This document shows positions 53,722 to 64,000 of a stretch of 64,000 nucleotides of DNA, piece by piece. Every line of letters starts with the position of its first letter. Position 1 is the stretch's first letter. The notes beneath the pieces were generated by a model, which was given only the letters and a program-made list of their open reading frames with translations, had not been told where the DNA came from and did not search any database. This DNA is from Anastatus disparis. Taxonomy: Eukaryota; Arthropoda; Insecta; Hymenoptera; Eupelmidae. Position numbers and translations under genes: made by a program. The stretch is taken from contig JAFFSR010000035.1 in the NCBI GenBank assembly GCA_017163975.1, positions 620,001-684,000 of the forward strand, written 5' to 3'.

Positions 53722-56700
53722 CGTCTGAGGCCGTGGTATCGGTGCCCTCGACGATTAATACCTTTAAAAAATTTTTTTTTCGTTTTACCTAAGGCTCTAT
53801 ATAATTCAATGAAATTTATTTAAACTTGCCCAATTGTATGTGTTACATTGGTTTATGTAGAGTAGTGTTATGTACCTATCAAATACATTTCTATTTTGAC
53901 TATATATCTCTCTCTTTGTGTACATTAAAATTTACATAAGATTATGTTTTTAAAAGAAAATGTTTTGTTCGTGTTTTCCTTGCATTCATCGTTGGTTTAA
54001 TTGCTATTGAATATGTTTATTCTTAACTTCTCTGGATACGATTTCCATTCTTTTTGATTATATATATTCCTCAGAAACTGTACTGGTACCTGAAAATATT
54101 CTTTCAATTAATTACAAAGGGGCCCCCCCCAATAGCTGGAGGCTTCCAATTTTTAATGCAAATTTTAAGTCAGTTATTATTGTTATATTCTTAATTTATC
54201 TTGGTTTATTAATCCCTGTATGCCTGCAACACGTACTGCGAGTAATTTTAATTGTTTGATTATTGTTCATTAAGTTTATTCATCTGTTAATATTTGATTC
54301 TATGTCGTTAATTGCTTACGTTGGATTTATATTATTAAATCCTTTGTTAAGTTAGGGAAAGTTTTGTAAATAATCTGATTTTTTTTATTTATCTTGATAA
54401 TTAAAATCATTATATTAATTATTATAAGGTTTTATAGTAGATATATATTGGCAAAATTACATAAGGTTGTTTATTGACCCTTCTTAATATTCGCTGAGAT
54501 AATTGATTAATATTAATTATTTAATTTTTCGTTATTGGACCTGAAAGACTGTCTTTAATTAACAATTCATAGTCAAGTTTTTATAATAATAATTTCGCGA
54601 GATATTTGCATTCAATTAACCTTTAGAGGGCCGGAATACGCCTCTAGGCGTAAGGGGTCTGACTCACCAACATCGCAACTTAGTTTGGCTCTAACTCAGG
54701 GACCTTAGACCCCATTCCTATAGAAAAATTCGATTTTCAAATTTTTCAAAACTCCGGCCCTCTAAAGGTTAATATAATTTTATTATTTGCCCCTAAAGAG
54801 TTTTCTATATTTATAATTAAGTTACTGTACTTTTAATGTAGTTTTTATTTATTAATTTTTTTTCTTTAGTTATGTAGTATTAATCTTTTGGCTCATATTT
54901 ATATGCATTCAATATTCTTGGTTGAGTTGTTCATCTATATCTATTTCTTGATGTTAATGTTTACGGCTCTTTACGCGTTCTTCTATTCCTCTTTGTGCGA
55001 TGATTCGTTGCTTGCGCACACTGTTATACAGATCGTATACCTATTACATCTATATGCGTCTGAGTGCTTGATCGTAAGCGGTGGGGGCTCTTACTGCTTG
55101 AAGCCTTTAGTCTGTGTAGGTGCATACGTGATTACGTACGTGTGAATTTGACTGCAAAGTGTTTGTATTCTTTTCACTGTGAATTGTATATGATTACCTT
55201 GATACTTATTTTCGTTTTTATATATTTTTATTCTTTCTATATTTTTATTTTATAAGTTTAAACATTTCTGTTTTGCTGTTGTTAGTTATTTATTTGATTA
55301 ATTACTGTATATTTTTATTAAGCTTCGGATATAATTATTTTGTAGACTCTAGATAATTTATTTAAATTATTACCGTTGAATATTGGTTATAATGTATAGA
55401 TATATTTTTTGATAATTTCGAGCATATCTATATTTATATGCATTTAATCAGCATTTCCAGATAATTTTGTATTTTAATATTTTTTTGTTAATATTTAATG
55501 CGCGTATTTTAGGACTTCTTTACGTTTATGCAAGTTTTCACTTAACTCCCTTTCCTCTATAATTATATAGTTATTTGTTCTTTCTTCTTGCATTGTGTTT
55601 TTATCTTTATATATATTTATTTCTTCATCTTTTTTCTTGTTTTATTTTTCCATATTTCTTTCCTTTTACTTTTATTTCTTAGACGCATGCATATACATAT
55701 ATACTTTGTTTTCAATCGTATTACATGTTTATTCTTAACTTCTCTGGATACGATTTTCATTCTTTTTGATTATATATATTATAATCAAAAAGAATGAAAA
55801 TTATAAATATTATTACTTTTGTCAATGTTATTATTAATATTATTCCCATAACCAATTTTGATAAGGTTGAGACCTCACTTGATGATTTTCATATACAAAA
55901 GCATCATGGTAATAAGCATCGTGTTGATCAGCGCAATGAGAGGGGATATAGAAAAGACCCGAACGCGCGTTCACAAGCGCGCAGCTACGCCCCTAATTTT
56001 GACAGCCAAGCGACTATTAAGTGTAACGCGTATACTTTCTAATGTATAATATCCCTACTCTGATGCGGCAGAGTAGGAATATAGCGGCAAGCGCCGAAAA
56101 TGCGAAGCATCTTGCTTAACGAAGAGCTTGTGCTCCGCACTCGTGTGTCATCTCTTCAGAAATAAAGATTTTAACAAAATGTAATTGCCGAGTCAGTGCC
56201 TTTTCTTTGTGTTATTCGCTCACAAATGATGGTGAAGAAGTTTGCCGAAAGAGCAGCTTCCTAACTGTGAGTGAGCGAATAATATTTTACAAATAATTAA
56301 ACCGTGATAGATTAATTATCGCGAGTGATTAAAAAGTGTAACTAAGTGTGGTGTGTATTTGTTTAATTTACCACACTTGTCTAACTAAATTCTCGTAAAG
56401 AGGCTAAAGCCTAAAAGTTAAACTCTTGCAGAAGCGTGAGACTAGGAAAGCATAGCTTGGAGTTTTCACGCCGTTGCAAGAATAAAGTATAATCGCGAAG
56501 TTTATTGAATATATTCGCGTAACAGGTGATACATGAGGCCCAAGAATCCTTATGCTTTATTTCCTTCCTCCTTTCTCCTTTTCTTTTCAGGAAGAATGAC
56601 CTAAAATTAATACATTTTGAGTAAGCTGGTGCATACAAACCCGAGCTTACAGAGCATGGCGTCTCTGTGGTGCACGGTTTAGCTCAGCTTACTCGTTTAT

Positions 56701-56737
56701 TAAACAAAAACCTCACCTATAAATGTGAGTACATTAA
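53722..56737. other. AT/pyrimidine-rich region, probable decayed LTR-element interior
   Basis: No supportable gene. A segment TTCTTAACTTCTCTGGATAC with TTTTTGATTATATATAT occurs twice (54,025 and 55,735). The second is followed by its own reverse complement (hairpin ~55,760-55,800). At 55.9-56.6 kb composition changes and there is AATAAAGATTTTAAC at ~56,162. A 14-bp-stem hairpin TATTCGCTCACA/TGTGAGTGAGCGAATA lies at 56,213-56,285. The frames at 54,888-56,049 have no known domain. Confidence 0.4.
54616..54772. mobile_element. TTAA-flanked MITE, copy 3 (157 bp)
   Basis: TTAA at 54,616 and 54,769. The inverted ends TTAACCTTTAGAGGGCCGGA and TCCGGCCCTCTAAAGGTTAA are exact. In inverted orientation the interior matches copy 2 (TTTTGAAAAAT, CCTATAGGAA, GTCTAAGG). 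A 7-bp-stem hairpin TACGCCT/AGGCGTA at 54,637-54,652 sits ~22 bp from the end, as in the other two copies. Confidence 0.88.
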
Positions 56738-59700
56738 AAGTGTACGAATAGGAAATAGTCCAATCAATAAAGACATTTTGAGGACATTAATTAAAGGCTT
56801 AATGAAACTTATATGGAGTTGTTAAGGGCGATGAAAAAACATACTCTGTATAAAATGTAACCAAAAAAAAACGGTAGAAAATGCTCCAGGAGGCTGCAAA
56901 GTTGGCCAAAACAGCTTTTTTAATTCTCTGAAGCAACCTATGCATTTAATCGAAAAAAGTAATTAATAAAAGTATTAGAGAATAAAAAAACCTACAATTT
57001 GAGTACTGCTGCGATTATTTTCATCAATTAGTTATTGCAAAAAAGCCAAAAAACCATCAAAAATGGCCATTTCTTGAATATTAATTATTTATTGCAAAAA
57101 TAATTTTTTAAATATTTTTAAACTTTTAAAAAGAAGCCTTCATCAAAACGAACAGAATGAGAGGTTGCAATAGCAAATTGGTTAATTTGTTGCTGAGATA
57201 TTCCCTATTATTTATCTCAACGCGTTAAATGTTTATTGCTATAATTTTTTTTTGGCTGAACATATTGAGTTGCATAAGGGCTTAAACTCTTCATGAAGGT
57301 TCAAATTTTCATATTTTGTTAAGAGCAAATTAGAAAATTCAATTTCAATATTTTTTATAACGCTTTAAAAAAGAGGGTGTTTTTTTTTATAAATAAATAA
57401 AGCTGGGGCTTTATTTATAACTTTTACGAATTCGCTATTTGAATATTCTTATAGCTGTGTTCGAAACGAAGATTTTTAAAAAAAAAGAACTCTTTAAGGC
57501 CAATAGGAGCCGAGATAAGATATTTTTTTTAAAAAATCACAGGCACTTTGTTTATAACAATTAAGAAACGAATCAAGCGTCATTTTGTAGTTGAAGACTT
57601 ATATTTTAAAAATCTATGATTATATTTTTAAAAATAAGACTCTTTATAATTAAAATTAAAATAATACTAACATACAAATAATAACGTCAAAGTCGGAGTC
57701 GTGGTGGGGATGCTTATCTTTGTGCGTGAGAAAAATTAACGAAGGACCCCGTCCCAATAAAATTCGTAAAAATTAACCGTATCTCCGAAAATAATGGACC
57801 GATTTTGATGTTTTTTTTTAATCTGGGGTATCTTGAAAAATTATAAATATTGGTGCAAATAGTTTTTCAAAATAGGGTATATTTAAATTAAAACAACTGT
57901 ACCTATTACGGACACCTTAAACGCAAATAATTGGTGTGGCTCACTAAATCAATATTTTTAAATGTGTAATGTCTCATTTTAAAGCTAAAAAAAAGAACTT
58001 TAAAATGAGATATCATGAGTTTCATTACGATTAATATTTACGAAATGCGCGCGGATTAACGTAAATGTTGTAAATGAACTTACCTTATTATTCCTCATAA
58101 TTATTACATTTGGAACCTGGAGATAAATTTAATTAAAATTTTTACTTTTTCTATATTTTAACTAATTATTATGATGAATTTATAGTTTAAATAAATAAAA
58201 AAATAATTATTAATAATTGCAAAAACTTTAATAGTAATAATAAAAATTGTTATCTCATTTTTTCTTATTTTTCTTTGTTTTTCATACAAAAAATTTTTTC
58301 ATTATTAAATTAATTTTCATTTTATTTTCTAAAGTTAAACTACTGAGATTTTTATGTAAGAAACATATTTAAAATAACACAAAAAAAATCGATAAACAAA
58401 GGGTAATCAGAAAATATAAATTTGTATTTAAATAAACATTGAATTTCAGCAACAGCTTCTCATATATTATATAGATTAAAGTTATTATTTCTAGCAATTA
58501 TAAGATTTGAAATATTTTTTTGTATGAAAAACCAAGAAAAATAAGAAAAAATGAGATAACAATTTTTATTATTACTATTAAAGTTTTTGCAATTATTAAT
58601 AATTATTTTTTTATTTATTTAAACTATAAATTCATCATAATAATTAGTTAAAATATAGAAAAAGTAAAAATTTTAATTAAATTTATCTCCAGGTTCCAAA
58701 TGTAATAATTATGAGGAATAATAAGGTAAGTTCATTTACAACATTTACGTTAATCCGCGCGCATTTCGTAAATATTAATCGTAATGAAACTCATGATATC
58801 TCATTTTAAAGTTCTTTTTTTTAGCTTTAAAATGAGCCATTACACATTTAAAAATATTGATTTAGTGAGCCACACCAATTATTTGCGTTTAAGGTGTCCG
58901 TAATAGGTACAGTTGTTTTAATTTAAATATACCCTATTTTGAAAAACTATTTGCACCAATATTTATAATTTTTCAAGATACCCCAGATTAAAAAAAAAAA
59001 CATCAAAATCGGTCCATTATTTTCGGAGATACGGTTAATTTTTACGAATTTTATTGGGACGGGGTCCTTCGTTAATTTTTCTCACGCACAAAGATAAGCA
59101 TCCCCACCACGACTCCGACTTTGACGTTATTATTTGTATGTTAGTATTATTTTGATTTTAATTATGAAGAGTCTTATTTTTAAAAATATAATCATAGATT
59201 TTTAAAATATAAGTCTTCAACTACAAAATGACGCTTGATTCGTTTCTTAATTGTTATAAACAAAGTGCCTGTGATTTTTTAAAAAAAATATCTTATCTCG
59301 GCTCCTATTGGCCTTAGAGAGTTCTTTTTTTTTTAAATCTTCGTTTCGAACACAGCTATAAGAATATTCAAATAGCGAATTCGTAAAAGTTATAAATAAA
59401 GCCCCAGCTTTATTTATTTATAAAAAAAAAATACCCTCTTTTTTAAAGCGTTATAAAAAATATTGAAATTGAATTTTCTAATTTGCTCTTAACAAAATAT
59501 GAAAATTTGAACCTTCATGAAGAGTTTAAGCCCTTATGCAACTCAATATGTTCAGCCAAAAAAAAATTATAGCAATAAACATTTAACGCGTTGAGATAAA
59601 TAATAGGGAATATCTCAGCAACAAATTAACCAATTTGCTATTGCAACCTCTCATTCTGTTCGTTTTGATAAAGGCTTCTTTTTAAAAGTTTAAAAATATT

Positions 59701-60083
59701 TAAAAAATTATTTTTGCAATAAATAATTAATATTCAAGAAATGGCCATTTTTGATGGTTTTTTGGCTTTTTTGCAATAACTAATTGATGAAAATAATCGC
59801 AGCAGTACTCAAATTGTAGGTTTTTTTATTCTCTAATACTTTTATTAATTACTTTTTTCGATTAAATGCATAGGTTGCTTCAGAGAATTAAAAAAGCTGT
59901 TTTGGCCAACTTTGCAGCCTCCTGGAGCATTTTCTACCGTTTTTTTTTGGTTACATTTTATACAGAGTATGTTTTTTCATCGCTCTTAACAACTCCATAT
60001 AAGTTTCATTAAGCCTTTAATTAATGTCTAAAATAGCCATTTTTTTGCTCTATTGATTGGACTAAAATTCGTGTACGATTAAA
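56738..60083. repeat. 3.3-kb near-perfect palindrome
   Basis: Arms of ~1.5 kb (about 56,787-58,294 and 58,513-60,030) are reverse complements with only rare mismatches by eye. Matching pairs run all along, for example AACGGTAGAAAATGCTCCAG with CTGGAGCATTTTCTACCGTT and TTTGACGTTATTATTTGTATG with its inverse. The outer ~50-90 bp are more diverged (GTGTACGAAT, TAGTCCAATCAAT pair). The spacer is ~220 bp. No ORF. It may be a giant foldback or a recent inverted duplication. Confidence 0.88.
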
Positions 60084-61616
60084 AAGTGCGTTACACACTT
60101 GTTATCGTCTTAATAACAAGTTGTGACGTCACAAGGTTTTTATTATAATTTTGTTTATAATTCATAATAATCCGTCCCTTAATTAATTAAAATTGTATTC
60201 TCGTTTTTTTTTTGTTTGGTACCAGGTAAAAAAATTTTTTTTTCTCACGGGCATTACTGCCCTTTTTAACACATAGAAAATTTCATTTTAATACAACACA
60301 GTTTGACGTATTATTTAACGTGGTGTCAGTCCACGGCAGAGACAGCGAAAAAGCGACCAGACGGGGAATCGATCCCGCGCTAACGGGAATACGAGTCACG
60401 CGCCTTAGCCACTACTCCACTGAACTCTTTTTTTTTTATGCATATTTTTTTTGCGTTCTGGGTCCGATAATTTCTTAACTTTTTATTGTGAATTATGGCT
60501 TATATATCATACACTCTTAGTACATGATGCCATTTCTTAGAGAAATTTTGGGATTCCACTTGAGGATCCTGTTTGCCATAGGCATTCATCAGATAGCACG
60601 TATGCAACCTGAGAATTATTTCTCGAATACTTGTATCAGGAATTTTCCTGACAATAGTTAAGCATTAGTGTGCTTATAATTTTCTTTTTTTTTATTTCAA
60701 TGCTTTCGAGGGAGGGATTATTTTATATTTGCTATTTTAATAATTTAAACCTTAGTTCTTTATTTACTTATGTAATAATCTATCCCTTATTCAATTAATC
60801 GCGGGAATATTCTTTATTTAATATAATTATTAAATCAATTATCTTTACTTTTTCTCGACATATATATGTATATTCTGCGAATATTGTTCAGTCTATATAA
60901 TACTTTTTTATTTAGGTTTGTTTTATTTCAAGATTTGATTTCTGCTCCATCGATTGTTGTGAGATTTGCGCTTTGGAATTGAGTTTTCTTCTTAATTATA
61001 TGTGCGCGCTCTTTATTCCTTTTCTCTTTTATTTTTTATTCTTCTCTTTTATTATCTCTTGATGATTTTATCATTTTTCTTATTTTCTTCTGCTACTGTT
61101 TTCTGTAAGTTGACCAGGACTATTTCTGTTTCTCTGATGTATGGTTTATAAATACTATTCCGTGTACTACTTTTCTTTTCTTTTTTTTTTTTTTTTTTTA
61201 TAATGCAAGGAGAAGGATATTTAATAGTTAAGTATAGCCATATTAGATGTCTTTATATAATCATAATTTGTATTTTATATTTACTTTAATATAAGTGAAT
61301 TCTTGAATAAACGAAATAATTTTATATCTCATTTCTTTTATTCTCTTTATTTCTTATAGAAGTGCTGATTGTAATAATATCTATTATCTTATTATTTATT
61401 TAATTAAATTACTTATAATACATTTTAAGGTTTTTTTTTTATATCGAAGTAACTTGTCTATTAATTTATTTGTATGTTATTATTATAAGTATGTTTGTTG
61501 TTTTATTTAATATTTTTTGATTACTAAATTTTTGATATATATATATGATTCTATTAATAATTAAATCTATAGTTACTTTGTAGTTACTAATTTATATTTG
61601 CGACCATCATCGGCGT
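60084..61616. other. AT/pyrimidine-rich spacer with a SINE head, no gene
   Basis: Outside the tRNA-like segment at 60,345-60,432 it is TTTATT/TTCTTT-rich sequence like that at 54-55.6 kb. A small hairpin ACTTGTTAT/ATAACAAGT with TGACGTCA follows the palindrome at ~60,098-60,132. No ORF. Confidence 0.45.
60345..60432 (-). repeat. tRNA-like SINE head
   Basis: On the minus strand TGGAGTAGTGGCTAAGGCGC contains a good box A, and GGGATCGATTCCCC is a box B with a pairing T-stem. The acceptor and anticodon stems are poor, so it is a tRNA-derived repeat rather than a tRNA gene. Confidence 0.6.
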
Positions 61617-61722
61617 CTGAAGGCCGTGGAAAAAATTTTATTTTACTGTTTCTTTGATTATTTTTATATTTAATTAATATTTTCCGATCGTAGGCGTCTG
61701 AGGGCCGCGGAAAAATTTTATT
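61617..61722. repeat. Duplicated GGCGTCTGAGGCCG boxes
   Basis: GGCGTCTGAAGGCCGTGGAAA at ~61,614 and GGCGTCTGAGGGCCGCGGAAA at ~61,695, each followed by TTTTATTTTACT. A third, ACGTCTGAGGCCGTGG, touches the inner edge of the LTR at 53,722. They are probably polypurine-tract-side or leader repeats of the LTR element. Confidence 0.5.
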
Positions 61723-61761
61723 TTACTAAATTTATTTATTATTTATAGAATGTTATGGTTA

Positions 61762-62160
61762 TTATCCATATTTTTTATTCGTTTTCTGATGTTTTGGTTT
61801 CTTCATTAAGTAAACCATTTCTCCTTCTCTGAGGTGTTTAATATTTTGCTTTCGATCATAATAACACTTTGATTTATAATTGGATGGTGTTAGATTAACT
61901 TTTGGTGGTTTTGGCACTATCCACATAAATGAGGAATACGGGTTCTCCGATGGCTTAGTACCTCCCGATCCCAAATGCTCTTCTATACGTTGGTGTTCCA
62001 ATCTTGTGGTTTTTACTGGTACTTCTGTAATTAACTCATTTTTATGCTTTACTAAATGTGTTTTTCTTAGTTTTTCTCCAGGTGACTCAATCATAAATGG
62101 TCTTTCTTTGATTAGTTCGTTAATAATTTCTATTTCTTCCCTACTGAAAAAAATGACATG
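61762..62160 (-). pseudogene. Ty3/gypsy pol remnant: RT start joined to integrase end
   Basis: On the minus strand the open frame starts in the GATC array and enters gypsy RT N-terminal sequence (REEIEIINELIKERPFMIES, NELITEVPVKTTRLEHQRIE, SENPYSSFMWIVPKP). After PPKVNLTP it changes abruptly to the C-terminal end of a retroviral-type integrase (NYKSKCYYDRKQNIKHLREG, EMVYLMKKPKHQK). RT core, RNase H and most of the integrase are absent, so a large internal deletion fused the ends. Orientation agrees with the minus-strand LTR at 53.1 kb. Confidence 0.8.
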
Positions 62161-62445
62161 AGATCTCACGTGAGATCTCATGTGAGATCACACACGAGAT
62201 CTAACATGAGATCTCACGATTGAAAATGAAACGAGATCTCATATGAGAACTCATATGAGATCTCACGTGAGATCTCATGTACCGCAAAATTTTATTTTTC
62301 CTGATGCCCGATCTCACGTGCGATCTCATGTGAGATCTCATGTGCGAGAAGTATAATTTTTCCCGATACCCGATCTCACATAAGATCTCACATGAGATCT
62401 CATATGAGATTTCGTGTGAACTGAAATAAAATTTTTCCCTACACT
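62130..62445. repeat. GAGATCTC palindromic array, third site
   Basis: Units of GAGATCTCATGT/ACGTGAGATCTC with CACGTG or CATATG between the GATC cores. Spacers resemble TTTTTCCTGATGCCCGATCTC and TTTTTCCCGATACCCGATCTC. It begins with TTCCCTACTGAAAAAA, as does the 19.8-kb array, and ends TTTTTCCCTACAC. It interrupts the gypsy pol remnant. Confidence 0.88.
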
Positions 62446-63949
62446 TATAGTTGTAATTAATGTCAACAAATCTAAAATCTGAATTTTGGTCTATAATTCA
62501 ATTTATTGATATATTATATATATTATTAAAATTACGATTAAATGATTCCACACTACATCTACAAAACAATCGTTATCTAAAGCATGCTATTATGGATTAT
62601 GGTTTTAAACTAAATTCGAGTGTAATTATACTTGGCGATTAAATAATAATAAGAACAAACAAATTTTTTACGAAAATTTAGACAATATTTACAAGTAATA
62701 GTTAAAATACTAGTCACTACAATTATGCATATCGCCTCTTACACTCGAGAAGGCCATCACTTTTCAGTGAGGTCTGGAGCGATGCCGTTCGTATACAAAG
62801 GTTTGTACAGAATTTGTTTATTCAAAAATTGAGATACTTATTTCATATCACAGACGAAATCATGTATACGAGGCTTAGGGTCAGTTCACTGATTAATGGC
62901 AGTTTTTCTAATCAATAGGTAGTGTCGTTCTATGACGCACGCTGCATCTGGTTCAGATTTACGGCATAATACGTCTAACCAATTGTTACACAATTTGCAT
63001 GTCGCCGTAAAAACAGTTGCAGCTTCATTTATGTTTAGAACATTATGACAAACTACCTTCAATGAACTGCCAGTGACTTAGTACTTATTATCTTTTTTTT
63101 ATCATACTGATAAATTATTTTTACATATCATTTACAATAGCATCTTACAGATTTAAATAATATAGGTTTTTCTGACTCAAGAATTATTGATTTTACTTTT
63201 GTTTTAAAGTATTATCGCAATCTTATTGCTTCTTTTCATGATTCAGTCGTGAATCTACCGTTATCTGCAAAATTTCAAAATCGTGCTCGAATATAATTTT
63301 AAACCATGATATATAATCATATTCATACAGACTATTCACGTGGTTTTCATAGTAAGAATTATATTCACATGCAATTTAAGTCCAAACATTAGAAGTAAGA
63401 TGATAAATTGATCTTATTATTATGCTATTCGTCAAGAGCAGGTCGGAGCAGATTCGATACCGACCGAGAAGTAAACATCGGTTGCATAATTTTCTACTAC
63501 TAAACGTAATGGAATGCATTAAAATTTGAAATACATTCACGAAATTTATTTCTCCATTGCACTCACCAAAATAATTAAAGGAAAATTTAAAAATTAAAAA
63601 ATTCTATCCTACAACTATTTATTAAACTGTAAGTACGGTAACTTACTTTTTGTTTAAAATATGATGAATATTATGAAAAAAACATCTATTATACAATCAT
63701 GTCTGTATAAAAAATTGCACTCGATAACAATTTCTTTTGAGAACAGTATAATTATTTAATTTATGATTAAATAACATTTTTACCTTTCGGTCGATAACCA
63801 CATTTGTTCCAGCTTACTCTTGAAGATGAGGTATAGACCTTTTTTACTCATCGAAAGTAGCTAAATAAGTAATTTCGTTTATTTTTGATAGAAATATATA
63901 TCAAAATTTTTTCACTTGTAAATATCTATTTATTTTAACAAATGAGAAG
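62446..63949. other. No gene recognised
   Basis: Mixed-composition sequence with short frames only (for example 62,460-62,642). It contains no domain, RNA gene or repeat shared with the rest of the window that I can see. Confidence 0.5.
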
Positions 63950-64000
63950 TGTTACGGATTCTATATCCTATAAAATGAATAAGAATTAATATCAGCAATA
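63950..64000 (+). mobile_element. Start of an LTR copy in plus orientation, cut by window end
   Basis: TGTTACGGATTCTATATCCT and the next ~30 bp are the reverse complement of the 53,671-53,721 LTR end, with few changes. By the promoter orientation deduced for that LTR, this copy runs on the plus strand. Confidence 0.8.

Noticed and set aside
54888..56049. Several 60-85-codon plus frames
   Set aside because: Phe/Tyr/Ile-rich translations of TTT/TAT tracts with no conserved motif or gene structure.
60345..60432. Functional tRNA gene
   Set aside because: Boxes A and B are good but the acceptor and anticodon stems are not; best read as a SINE head.

Overview
The window reads as an AT-rich, transposon-dense stretch of arthropod DNA, most likely insect. 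The evidence is PHD-finger CR1/Jockey-type LINEs, a chromodomain-integrase Polinton, TATA plus TCAGT initiators, a RAG1/Transib-like DNA transposon and tRNA-derived SINEs. I found no host protein-coding gene that I could defend. Almost everything legible is mobile or repetitive, much of it nested, and nearly all coding parts carry stops or frameshifts.

Layout. 0-7.3 kb: foldback elements, a TTAA-flanked MITE, a broken Helitron Rep, a SINE with a perfect 15-bp target duplication and a 1.3-kb palindrome. 7.4-16.6 kb: three minus-strand LINE units (a 3' fragment, a nearly full-length element, and a 3'-truncated element). 16.6-21.8 kb: palindromic MITEs, a satellite-like array of ~163-bp units behind a long GT tract, an array of self-palindromic GAGATCTC/CATATG units, and a Tc1-type foldback. 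22.3-26.2 kb: a DNA transposon with a RAG1-like transposase (one in-frame TGA), a CACAGTG terminal heptamer and a 5-bp target duplication. 26.3-29.2 kb: a second copy of the ~163-bp array element, split by a 1.1-kb LTR-like insertion.

30,767-47,254: one complete Polinton/Maverick (16.5 kb) with AG...CT ends, inverted terminal repeats and a perfect 6-bp target duplication ATTTTC. Its left third carries spliced, low-complexity early-type genes and a two-exon minus-strand accessory gene. A CCAAT-box array lies between that gene and the polymerase unit. The centre has protein-primed PolB with an unusual C-terminal extension. The right half has the integrase, fibre-like protein, DUF8207-type protein and packaging ATPase on the minus strand. 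On the plus strand are the PLA2-type minor capsid, protease, penton-like protein, major capsid and a second copy of the accessory family. The set is the usual replication, integration and virion module of adintovirus-like elements, but most genes are decayed.

47.3-64 kb: more MITEs, 1.5-kb and 3.3-kb palindromes, a minus-strand Ty3/gypsy-like LTR and pol remnant, another GATC-rich palindromic array, and the start of an oppositely oriented LTR copy at the window edge.

Most notable: the RAG-like transposon; a TTAA MITE family whose ends and hairpin covary between copies; the Polinton with two diverged accessory paralogues and a PolB extension interrupted by a TTAA foldback; and the GATC palindrome arrays at three places.
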